A stretch of DNA of 64,000 nt from an uncultured Eubacteriales bacterium. GTDB lineage: Bacteria; Bacillota; Clostridia; Christensenellales; Borkfalkiaceae. Positions 1 to 7,635 of the stretch are shown here, piece after piece (positions within the stretch are counted from its first letter, which is position 1; each line of letters begins with the position of its first letter). The translations under genes and the position numbers were made by a program. Below the pieces are notes generated by a model, which searched no databases, was not told the origin of the DNA, and was given only the letters and a program-made list of their open reading frames with translations. The stretch covers positions 62,001-126,000 of the forward strand of contig CAJLRM010000008.1 in NCBI GenBank assembly GCA_905209085.1. Reading direction: 5' to 3'.

Positions 1-1
1 A

Positions 2-1159
2 AACGTATCCGCGGTGTATACGTTGGAAATCGATCTGAAAAAGGCGGAAATCCACGCCGGCAATACGGACAACGTGACGGTCGGCTATACGTGGAAAAAA
101 TCGGTGCCGAACGCGCAGGCGCTGGCGTGGGAAAAGGCGACGGGCAGACAGGTCCTCGCCTCCATCAACGCCGACTTTTTCGGGGATAAATGCGTCAACG
201 CGTTCGTCAAGGACGGCGTCATTCTCAAAGCGGGGCATAACGACAAAGGCGTTTACGACTATCGTGACGACGCGGCGGACGTTCCCGCTTCCGCGCCCAT
301 GCTCTTCGGACTCAAAGACGGCAAGGCGCAGATAGGCCCCATCGTCGGCTATACGGGGGACGTCACTTCCGCCGAAGTCAAAAAGACGCTGGTGCAGGCG
401 AAGCTCGTCTATCAGGGCAAGCTCTCCCGCCATACGAGCAAACACGTCGTCGAGGAAAACGTCGCTCCCGCCGCCGATGCCTGGGCGCTGCTCACCTCCG
501 GCACCTATAAAGTGCCGAGCGGCTCCGTCGTTCTGAAATTGGATATTTCCGAGGGCTACGGCGAAATGGCGGTGCTGGAAAAGACTACCCTGACCAAACT
601 GGAAACGTATACCCCCGAAAGCGGCTGCGGCTATCTCGTCATGCATCCCGACTATACGGGGAACAAGAGCGCCATGCGTCAGTCCGCCGTCGGCGACACG
701 GTTTCCCTCGCCGTGACTTCTCCCGACGGGAAATGGGACGGCTTCGATACGATACTCGGGTGCCGTCAGGCGCTGGTGACAGACGGGGAAATCCCCGACA
801 CCGTGGCGCTGGAAAACAGCAACGGCGCGCAGACTACGGACATTCCGCGCACGTCGATCGGAATCAAAAAAGACGGCACGGTGGTGCTCTTTGCCGTGGA
901 ATCCATGCGCTACGGCAAGAAATCCACGTCGGACGAGGACACTTACGGACTCAATCTTCCCGAAATCGCGCAGTTTATCCGTTTTTACGGCTGTCCGAAC
1001 GCGGCGAACTTCGACGGCGGCGGCTCCACGCAATTGATCGTGCGCCAGGACGGACAGAGAAAGGTCCTCATCCGTTCCAGCGATACGGGCAGCTACGATT
1101 TGGACGCTTCCCGTCCCGTCATGAATACCTTTTTGATCGCGGCGAAGGAAGGAAACTGA
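2..1159 (+). CDS. phosphodiester glycosidase family protein (NAGPA-like), 5' partial
   Basis: The frame is open to the left edge, so the gene starts outside the window. The GTG at 14 is the first start codon seen, but it has no ribosome binding site and follows sense codons. The visible ~385 residues carry the phosphodiester glycosidase (NAGPA/DUF2233) signature: an RTSIGI strand near residue 280, the hallmark NFDGGGSTQL near residue 332 and a closing R-P-V-M-N strand. Known members remove a sugar, classically N-acetylglucosamine, from a sugar-1-phosphodiester. Its stop is one base before the next gene, and the following genes encode exported proteins, so I infer an extracytoplasmic role; the signal sequence would lie off-window. 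Together with the downstream glycerophosphodiesterase and ManNAc genes it suggests a teichoic-acid-type substrate. The family call is strong, the substrate is inference. Confidence 0.85.
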   Translation, partial: NVSAVYTLEIDLKKAEIHAGNTDNVTVGYTWKKSVPNAQALAWEKATGRQVLASINADFFGDKCVNAFVKDGVILKAGHNDKGVYDYRDDAADVPASAPMLFGLKDGKAQIGPIVGYTGDVTSAEVKKTLVQAKLVYQGKLSRHTSKHVVEENVAPAADAWALLTSGTYKVPSGSVVLKLDISEGYGEMAVLEKTTLTKLETYTPESGCGYLVMHPDYTGNKSAMRQSAVGDTVSLAVTSPDGKWDGFDTILGCRQALVTDGEIPDTVALENSNGAQTTDIPRTSIGIKKDGTVVLFAVESMRYGKKSTSDEDTYGLNLPEIAQFIRFYGCPNAANFDGGGSTQLIVRQDGQRKVLIRSSDTGSYDLDASRPVMNTFLIAAKEGN

Positions 1160-1160
1160 G

Positions 1161-1841
1161 ATGAATGGGAAAAAAGGAGCGCTCTTTTTGGCGCTGGCGG
1201 TCTGTATGGCTTTTTCCGCCTGCGGAGGCAGTCCGTCGGACAGTTCCGAATCTTTGAGCGACAGCGCGGATTCCTTTTCGGAAAGCAGCGAAAGCAGTTC
1301 CCTTCAAGAGGAATCCTCGCAAAGCAGCTCGTTTTCGGGCGAGCTGGAAGTGACGCTCAGCGAAACTTCTTTGGAACTTTTTGTCGGGGAAACGTTCACA
1401 TTGGAAGCGTCGGTGAACGATCCTTCCGCGGAAATCAAATGGGGCACCAGCAGCCGCGCCGTCGCAGGCGTAGAAGCCGACGGAAATACCGCCGTCATTA
1501 CGGCAAACGGCGAGGGAACGGCGCAGATACGCGTCCGCTATAACGAAAAACTGATAGCGAAATGCGACGTCACCGTTATCCTGCCGCCCGAAAAATTATC
1601 CGTTCTCGTGCCTTCGGGAAAGCTCATTTTAAGCGCGGGGCAGAAGGCGACGGTGAAGGCGATCAAGGATGCGTCTTTAAGCGGGGAAGCCGTCTGGTCG
1701 AGTTCGGACGTTTCGGTCGCATCCATAGAATATCAGGGACTGATTGCAGTCGTCACCGCCGCGTCGGCGGGCGAATGCACCGTCACCGTATCTCTCGGCG
1801 GCGAAAGCTCGGAATTTGTCGTCGTCGTGGGCAAGGAATGA
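1161..1841 (+). CDS. lipoprotein with two bacterial Ig-like (BIG2) domains
   Basis: The 226-residue protein starts with a basic, hydrophobic signal peptide ending in the lipobox FSAC (Cys about 21), so it is predicted to be lipid-anchored on the outer face of the membrane. Residues ~25-60 are a Ser/Glu/Asp-rich spacer. Two Ig-like BIG2-type modules follow at ~62-140 and ~145-224, each with the usual pattern of a V-G-x-T/Q strand, a W-x-S-S core and a V-A-x-V/I strand. No enzyme motif is visible; the likely role is a surface binding or spacer module. It begins one base after the preceding stop and ends ten bases before the next ATG, so it is surely co-transcribed with the glycosidase and glycerophosphodiesterase. 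What it binds cannot be told from sequence. Confidence 0.8.
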   Translation: MNGKKGALFLALAVCMAFSACGGSPSDSSESLSDSADSFSESSESSSLQEESSQSSSFSGELEVTLSETSLELFVGETFTLEASVNDPSAEIKWGTSSRAVAGVEADGNTAVITANGEGTAQIRVRYNEKLIAKCDVTVILPPEKLSVLVPSGKLILSAGQKATVKAIKDASLSGEAVWSSSDVSVASIEYQGLIAVVTAASAGECTVTVSLGGESSEFVVVVGKE

Positions 1842-1851
1842 GGAGGACGCC

Positions 1852-3603
1852 ATGAAAGTATTTTTTAAAGCGGTCGCAACGCTCGCGGCGGCCATAGTTC
1901 TCGCGGCGGGAAACTTGCGGACGCTCTCCGCTTCGGCGGCTGCTTATACGCAGACGGTGGACGTCGTTTCCTCGGGCAGCGCCTTGAACGTCGAGCCTAC
2001 CCTCATCCTCGAAGCGGACAGTTTCGGCAAAATGCAGGAAATAGAGCAGGCGGCGGTCCGCCCCGCTTCCGTGATCGTCACGCCCGACGCGGATATGAAC
2101 GTATCTCTCGGCGGCGAAAGCAAAACTTTGGCGGAAACGTTCGACGGATACATGAAAGGAAGGTTTATTCCCGTCGTGAGGCTCACCGCGGAAACGGTGG
2201 ATAAATTCGCGGCGTGGATGAAGAATACCTATACGGTGTCCGACATCATGGCCGTTTCTTCGGAGATAGAGGTGATCGAAAAGCTGTACGCCGACGAGGT
2301 GTGCTATATCGTCAACACCGTATACGATCTGACCTCCGTTTCCATTCCCGAAAATCGTTACGAATTATGGCAATACGTGGGCGAGGCGAACGCGGCTGGC
2401 TGCAACATTCTGATGTTCGACGGCGCGGACGGACGCATCTCCCTCGCGGCGGAATACGTGTCCTCCCTGACGAAAGTCTGCTGGGCTTACGCGGACGATA
2501 AAACGGAAGCGGTTGCAGCCATGGCAGCGGGTTGTTACGGGGTGGCGGCGCAAAGCGCGGACGCGCTGACACAGGCCGCGGCGATCTTTGCAAAGGACGG
2601 ATTCGCCCGCGCGCAGTATCTGGCGGCGCACCGCGGCGTCACGGCGTATGCCAACGAAAACTCGCTCACGGCTCTCGCCGCGGCGGCAAACGAAGGCGCC
2701 ACGCACGTGGAGATCGATTTGCAGATCACCTCGGACGGTCAGCTGCTCATCTGTCACGAATCGGACGCGGGCGCGCGCAGCACCGCTCCGGGCGGCACGT
2801 GGTTCGCCGTCAATTCTTCCGCCAAACTGAGGGGATACACGCTCGACGATTACAGCGAACGTTACGGGGAAACCTTCCCGCTTTTGAGCGAGGTCGTGAA
2901 GCTGATGAAAAATACCGACGTCATCCTCATTCTCGAATTGAAGCTGGATAACGGCTCTGCGGCGGCGGTGAGCGGTCTGAAAGCGATAGAGAAACTCAAA
3001 GCGGTGATGGACGAATATCCCGAGATGGCGGGACGGTGGTTTGCCATCACGTTCTTCGCTCCCTACGCGGAGGAGATGAGGCGGGTATGCCCCGAGATCC
3101 CCGTGGGATTTTTAGGCTATGCCAAAGCGGATAACGGTACGGCGTGGAGTTCGCAGCCCGCCATGACCGCGATAGGCAAAAAAATCGCGTTTTTGCGCAA
3201 ATACAATATGACGCTGGACGAGGAACTCTCCGCCGCCACCTATACGACGGCTCGGAATTATCTGGCGCGCGGGTATACGCAGAACACGTGGACTTTTAAG
3301 GATATGTCCCATTTTTCGGGCGGCGCGAATATCGCCACCACCGATAAAGCGGAGGAAGGGGCGATGCTCGTCAGACAGGTATGCCCTTCGGGCGAATTGA
3401 AGGCGACTTCCGCGCAGCTCGCGTCGGGAAAAATACAGGCGCAGTGCAAGACGTATAACGGCTGGAACGTGGAAAAGGAATGCGAAATAATCCCCGTCGC
3501 GGAAGTTTCTCCGACGGAGATAAAAGCGGTGCTGTATTATCGGCAGGACGCGAGCAGTCCCTACGGAATTTACAGCAATTTGATTACGTTGAACATCGCG
3601 TAA
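1852..3603 (+). CDS. exported glycerophosphodiester phosphodiesterase (GDPD) with degenerate N-terminal half
   Basis: The ATG at 1852 is chosen because AGGAGG lies just upstream and a clear signal peptide follows (hydrophobic run, Ala-rich cleavage region near residue 30); longer in-frame starts lack this. The 583-residue protein has a GDPD domain from ~255: AHRG at ~259-262, NEN in place of the usual PEN, EIDLQ at ~288, the second catalytic His in CHES at ~302, and LELK further on. It should hydrolyse glycerophosphodiesters to glycerol-3-phosphate outside the cell. Residues ~45-245 look like another barrel-like segment without the HRG or E-x-D motifs, perhaps an inactive GDPD-like half. A C-terminal ~90-residue beta-rich extension follows. 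Its neighbours suggest glycerol-phosphate polymers such as teichoic acid as substrate. Confidence 0.88.
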   Translation: MKVFFKAVATLAAAIVLAAGNLRTLSASAAAYTQTVDVVSSGSALNVEPTLILEADSFGKMQEIEQAAVRPASVIVTPDADMNVSLGGESKTLAETFDGYMKGRFIPVVRLTAETVDKFAAWMKNTYTVSDIMAVSSEIEVIEKLYADEVCYIVNTVYDLTSVSIPENRYELWQYVGEANAAGCNILMFDGADGRISLAAEYVSSLTKVCWAYADDKTEAVAAMAAGCYGVAAQSADALTQAAAIFAKDGFARAQYLAAHRGVTAYANENSLTALAAAANEGATHVEIDLQITSDGQLLICHESDAGARSTAPGGTWFAVNSSAKLRGYTLDDYSERYGETFPLLSEVVKLMKNTDVILILELKLDNGSAAAVSGLKAIEKLKAVMDEYPEMAGRWFAITFFAPYAEEMRRVCPEIPVGFLGYAKADNGTAWSSQPAMTAIGKKIAFLRKYNMTLDEELSAATYTTARNYLARGYTQNTWTFKDMSHFSGGANIATTDKAEEGAMLVRQVCPSGELKATSAQLASGKIQAQCKTYNGWNVEKECEIIPVAEVSPTEIKAVLYYRQDASSPYGIYSNLITLNIA

Positions 3604-3680
3604 AAAGTGCGTAAACAACAAAATTTTAATGACAAAAGTACCGTTTACGGTATCGTTGTATATTTTATTTGGAGGAAAGA
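3604..3680 (+). promoter_or_regulatory. short intergenic region with inverted repeat TACCG-TTTA-CGGTA
   Basis: The spacer contains an inverted repeat at 3639-3652 (TACCG, four-base loop, CGGTA) and a TATATT at 3659-3664 with no good -35 at 17 bp. A GGAGGAAAG ribosome binding site sits at 3671-3679 before the next ATG. The repeat may be an operator or a small processing hairpin; there is no T tract, so it is not an obvious terminator. Confidence 0.25.
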
Positions 3681-5687
3681 ATGAAAAAGATCATGGCAGT
3701 TTTATTGGGTACTTTTATGATGAGCGCTTTTTGCTTCGGAGGCTGCGGCGGACCCTCTTCGTCCTCGTCTTCCTCGGAAAACGACGTCGATTCTTCGAGC
3801 GGTCTGCCCGACAGCTCTTCGGACGATACATCGGACAGCTCGGACGACTCCTCTTCGGGCGGACCGCTTCCGGGCGATATCATCACCGACCGCGAATCGA
3901 TCGAATTCGCATACGGCGGCATCTATAAGGACAACGAGCTTGCGGACGCGAAAAACGGTTTTTCCGGCGCGTCGGACATTACGGGCGCCCGTTTTATGGT
4001 AAACGGCGAATATAAAAGCTCGTATAGGGAATTTAATTCCCGACAGGACGTTAAGCTGGAACTCTATAACGGCGACAAAGTGCGCATGGTAAACGTTTCG
4101 GCGGGCATGGCGTATACGCTGCCCGCCTCCGACGCGCTGGAAGTGGATTATTCCATCGCCAAATACCGCACGCAGATCGCGCTCGGCGATTCCATTCTGA
4201 CGATGAGTGCGGAGAGCAGCAATCCCTATACGTCCAACGCGGATCCTTGGGGGATCTATCGCGACGAATGGCTGCTGGAACATATCGACAGCGACGAATA
4301 CATAGCCAAAAACAACCTCACGCGGACAGCTCCCGTCGTCTATAACGATCTTACCGTGAAAGAGGGCTTTGACGTCTATATGTATTCGGTCAGGATCGAG
4401 GATGAAAACAACGTCGTCGAAAGGCCCTATTACAACGTCGCTGTCATTCGCGAATCGGACGACGTAGTCAATTTCGCGCTGTTCGTCATGAAATCGAAGA
4501 CCGACCGCACCGACGACATGAAAGCCATCGTCGACAGTTACAGCCGCTTCAATTCCCGCGGAGTCAGCCGCAATTATTATAAGGGCGGCACGCCGATCGC
4601 CAATCCCAAGTGGAACAGCGAAACGCTGGAATATTATAATTCGCTGACCTCTTCCGATAAGGTGAATTGGGGGGTGTTCAGTTGGTCGATGCCCGGTCTT
4701 GAATCTCAGCTCGACGAAAAAAACAGCTATTATAAGACGATTCTGAACAACAGTCAGAAAATGCAGAACGCCATAGAAACGGCGTGGGACTATCAATACG
4801 ACATCTATCCCACCTATACCCATATCGGTTACGGGGACGGGGATTCCAACAGGCATCACTTCCCTTCGAAGATGGCGGAAACGCTGGCGGGCGGCAACGG
4901 CAAGAACGGAAAACCCGTTTTGCAGTTCACCTATCAGTTTACGCTCAACAACAACGACACGGGATCCAATTCCACGCCCATGTTCGACATCCTGCGCGGC
5001 AGGCACGACGAAGCGTTCCGCCGTTTGGCAAAGGATATCAAGGCTTACGGCAAGCCCGTTCTCTTCCGCCTCAATAACGAGATGAACACGGACTGGACCA
5101 GCTATTGCGGCATGATCACCCTTCTCGATCCCGATATTTTCGTGATGACGTGGCAGCGCCTCTATGATATTTTCGAGGAAGAAGGGGTGGATAACTGCAT
5201 CTGGATCTGGAATCCGATCGCGGATTCCTGCCCGTATTCCTCCTGGGGCGAGGATCTTTGCTACAATCCCGGCACGGAATATTTCCAGCTCCTCGGCGCC
5301 ACCAGCTACGAGATGAACAACGGCACGACGCTGACGAGCTTCAAGGAACGCTATACCAAACTGTACAATAAGAACAAGGACACTTTCCCCGAATTTTCCG
5401 TAATCATTTCGGAGTTTGCCTGCGGTTCGGGCGGAGATACTTCGGGTGCTCTGGGCAGAAACGCGGCTTCTCAGGCGAAGTGGGTCGAGGATATGTTTAA
5501 GGAATTCAATGCGGCGGAAAAAGCGGATTACGTCAAACAGATCAAGGGCGCCGTTTGGTTCAACTGCAACGATTCCGCAGCCGACGGAAAGATTATCAAC
5601 CGCCTGCGTTTCATGGATCCCGACAGCGACGCTTACGACGATCTCGGCGCTACCATAGAAGCTTTCAAAAAGGGACTGAACCCGTAA
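3681..5687 (+). CDS. lipoprotein glycoside hydrolase, GH26-like (clan A)
   Basis: The ATG at 3681 follows GGAGG by a normal distance and opens a lipoprotein signal peptide with Cys at ~22 (FGGC). A long Ser/Asp-rich spacer (~25-65) and an ~230-residue N-terminal region of unknown fold come next. The C-terminal ~370 residues resemble GH26: FRLNNEMN with the putative acid/base Glu at ~467, and VIISEFAC with the putative nucleophile Glu at ~578, plus a W-x-W-N-P strand between them. GH26 enzymes are retaining and act mainly on beta-mannosides. At 668 residues it is longer than a bare GH26 catalytic unit. It follows the GDPD gene by 77 bases and precedes a ROK kinase by nine. With NanE nearby, a beta-linked ManNAc substrate is an attractive guess, but only a guess. 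Confidence 0.7.
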   Translation: MKKIMAVLLGTFMMSAFCFGGCGGPSSSSSSSENDVDSSSGLPDSSSDDTSDSSDDSSSGGPLPGDIITDRESIEFAYGGIYKDNELADAKNGFSGASDITGARFMVNGEYKSSYREFNSRQDVKLELYNGDKVRMVNVSAGMAYTLPASDALEVDYSIAKYRTQIALGDSILTMSAESSNPYTSNADPWGIYRDEWLLEHIDSDEYIAKNNLTRTAPVVYNDLTVKEGFDVYMYSVRIEDENNVVERPYYNVAVIRESDDVVNFALFVMKSKTDRTDDMKAIVDSYSRFNSRGVSRNYYKGGTPIANPKWNSETLEYYNSLTSSDKVNWGVFSWSMPGLESQLDEKNSYYKTILNNSQKMQNAIETAWDYQYDIYPTYTHIGYGDGDSNRHHFPSKMAETLAGGNGKNGKPVLQFTYQFTLNNNDTGSNSTPMFDILRGRHDEAFRRLAKDIKAYGKPVLFRLNNEMNTDWTSYCGMITLLDPDIFVMTWQRLYDIFEEEGVDNCIWIWNPIADSCPYSSWGEDLCYNPGTEYFQLLGATSYEMNNGTTLTSFKERYTKLYNKNKDTFPEFSVIISEFACGSGGDTSGALGRNAASQAKWVEDMFKEFNAAEKADYVKQIKGAVWFNCNDSAADGKIINRLRFMDPDSDAYDDLGATIEAFKKGLNP

Positions 5688-5696
5688 AGAGAAAAA

Positions 5697-6554
5697 ATGC
5701 TGAAAATCGGAATTGACATCGGAGGCACGACGATCAAGGGCGCGCTGTTCGACGGGGCGAAAATCCTCGAAGAACACTCCGCGCCCACCTGCGGCGGCGA
5801 GGGACGAGAGGCGATAGTAAGACAGCTTTTTGAAGTGGCCGATTCTTTACAGGCGGAGAAAGCGTCTTTCATCGGCGTTTCTTCGGCGGGAAACATCGAC
5901 CCCGCCTCGGGTCGCTGCGTCTATGCGACGGACAACTTAAAGGGCTGGACGGGAACGGAGATCGTTCGGGAAATGGAAGAGCGCTATTCGGTGGCCTGCC
6001 GCGCGGATAACGACGCGGTCTGCGCTTTGATCGGGGAACTTTCCCTGCGGGAAGCCCCGAAAGACGTCACCTTGCTCACATTCGGAACGGGGGTGGGCGG
6101 CGCCAGTCTTATCAACGGCAAGATCGTGAGGGGCAGGCGTTTCGACGCGGCGCGCTGGGGGCATTTTTCGCTGCACCCCGGGGGACGCGTCTGCAACTGC
6201 GGAAAGCGCGGCTGTGCGGAGCAGTATTTGTCCGCCACGGCGCTTTTGAGGGCGGGCAGAGAAAGGGACGAAAAAATTTCCTCCTGCGAAGAACTCTTCG
6301 CGGCCTTTCGAAAGGAAGAGGGCAGGGGAGCGATGACGGAAGTCGTCGAGGCTTTCGCCTCCGATCTTTTGCTGCTTCTCGACGACATTATCACGGCGGT
6401 TTCGCCCGATTGTATCCTGCTGGGCGGCGGTTTGACGAACGCCTGGGATATATTCGCGGGGATCGGAAATCTTCCCTCCGTGGTCGGGCGCGCGCAGCTG
6501 GGGAGCAAAGCCGGGATATACGGCGCCAGTCTTTTGGAAACCGCGGCGTATTGA
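5697..6554 (+). CDS. nanK: ROK family sugar kinase, probably N-acetylmannosamine kinase
   Basis: The N terminus has the phosphate-binding motif DIGGTTIKGALFDG (residues ~6-19), a second glycine-rich loop TFGTGVGGA lies near 125, and the ROK zinc motif C-x-C-G-x-x-G-C-x-E appears as CNCGKRGCAEQ near 165. The length of 285 residues is typical. ROK kinases phosphorylate glucose, N-acetylglucosamine, N-acetylmannosamine or allose in the cytoplasm. Sequence alone does not fix the substrate; the ManNAc assignment rests on the NanE epimerase gene 57 bases downstream, which would consume ManNAc-6-phosphate. It starts nine bases after the GH26-like gene, so it appears to belong to the same operon. It could instead be a glucokinase or GlcNAc kinase. 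Confidence 0.75.
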   Translation: MLKIGIDIGGTTIKGALFDGAKILEEHSAPTCGGEGREAIVRQLFEVADSLQAEKASFIGVSSAGNIDPASGRCVYATDNLKGWTGTEIVREMEERYSVACRADNDAVCALIGELSLREAPKDVTLLTFGTGVGGASLINGKIVRGRRFDAARWGHFSLHPGGRVCNCGKRGCAEQYLSATALLRAGRERDEKISSCEELFAAFRKEEGRGAMTEVVEAFASDLLLLLDDIITAVSPDCILLGGGLTNAWDIFAGIGNLPSVVGRAQLGSKAGIYGASLLETAAY

Positions 6555-6611
6555 GCGGACGCTTTATAATTCTCCGACGATTCTAATTTATTAATGCAGA
6601 GAGGTATTGCT

Positions 6612-7337
6612 ATGAGCAGAGAATTGCCGCAAGGCTTAGTCGTATCCTGTCAGGCGCTGAAAGGCGAGCCCATGTACGGCGGGGACAGCATCGTCAAAAT
6701 GGCGTATGCCGCCGTATTGGGCGGAGCCGCGGGGATCCGCGCCAACGGGGTCAAAGACATCAGAAAAATATCCAAAAAAGTAGACGTGCCCATCGTCGGG
6801 CTGATAAAGTCGGACTACCCCGACAGCCCGATTTACATTACGCCCACGCTCAAAGAGATCAAGGCGCTGATAAAGAGTCCCTGCGATATTATCGCCATGG
6901 ACGCCACCGCCCGCCCCCGCCCGTCGGGAGAAACGCTGGAATCGCTTGTCAACTATGTGCGGGCGCATTCGGATAAGCGGATTATGGCGGATATCGTGTC
7001 CTTGGAGGACGCGGCGCGCGCGGATGCGCTGGGCTTCGATTATGTATCCAGCACCCTCCGCGGATATACGGAGGAATCCAAAACGGCGCCCATTCCCGAT
7101 CTGGATTTTCTCGCGGAGTTCGTCCATTCCCTCAAATCCGCCCGCCCCGTGGCGGAGGGCGGCATACGAGATATTCCCACCGTGCGTCGCCTGCTCGGGT
7201 ACGGCTTTGAAACGATCATCATCGGCGGCGCCATCACCCGTCCCCTGGAAATTACAAGGCACTTCGCGCAGGCATTCACGACGGAGTCCGCAAAGGGGAG
7301 CTGTATGAAAAAAATTCAGGAGAGCGCCCATTTCTAA
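6612..7337 (+). CDS. nanE: N-acetylmannosamine-6-phosphate 2-epimerase
   Basis: The ATG at 6612 is preferred over the in-frame ATG at 6594 because GAGAGG lies between them at a good distance. The 241-residue cytoplasmic protein is a typical NanE TIM barrel: VSCQAL near the start, GLIKSDYPDSPIYITPT with the catalytic Lys, DIIAMDATARPRP, and VAEGGI with the catalytic Glu, then a phosphate-binding IIIGGAITRP. It converts ManNAc-6-P to GlcNAc-6-P, which would then enter amino-sugar catabolism. No sialic acid lyase, sialidase or sialic acid transporter is seen in the window, so ManNAc may come from another source here. A strong terminator follows 55 bases after the stop, closing the operon that begins left of the window. 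Confidence 0.93.
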   Translation: MSRELPQGLVVSCQALKGEPMYGGDSIVKMAYAAVLGGAAGIRANGVKDIRKISKKVDVPIVGLIKSDYPDSPIYITPTLKEIKALIKSPCDIIAMDATARPRPSGETLESLVNYVRAHSDKRIMADIVSLEDAARADALGFDYVSSTLRGYTEESKTAPIPDLDFLAEFVHSLKSARPVAEGGIRDIPTVRRLLGYGFETIIIGGAITRPLEITRHFAQAFTTESAKGSCMKKIQESAHF

Positions 7338-7391
7338 GAGTTTTTTCGATAGGTCGGGTACGGATTTGCCGCTTACCAAATTTTTTATCGG

Positions 7392-7425
7392 CCGCCCTTC
7401 GGGAAGTTTTCCGAAGGGCGGTTTT
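7392..7425 (+). terminator. intrinsic terminator after nanE
   Basis: An 11-bp GC-rich stem (7392-7402 with 7411-7421), 8-base loop and a short T tract follow nanE. The rest of the 298-base gap before the next gene holds a weaker GCGCGC hairpin at about 7510-7528 followed by TCTTTATTT, and a TAAAAT at 7596-7601 without a convincing -35. Confidence 0.85.
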
Positions 7426-7635
7426 AAACGCAGACAGTCGGAAAAAAGAGCCGTTTTTCGGAGCAAAGGGAAGAATCGCGGGGAATAGAGGGGAAGAGTA
7501 AGGAAAACAGCGCGCGGAAAATGCGCGCGTCTTTATTTATACGATTTCACCATATTTTGTATTTGCTTTTACTATTCAGAGGCGAAAAAATCCGTTAAAA
7601 TAGAACTCGGAAAATAATAGATAAGGAGAAAACAT

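Noticed and set aside
3702..5777. 691-codon minus-strand frame opposite the GH26-like gene
   Set aside because: Shadow of a lipoprotein gene with clear signal peptide, ribosome binding site and catalytic motifs on the plus strand.
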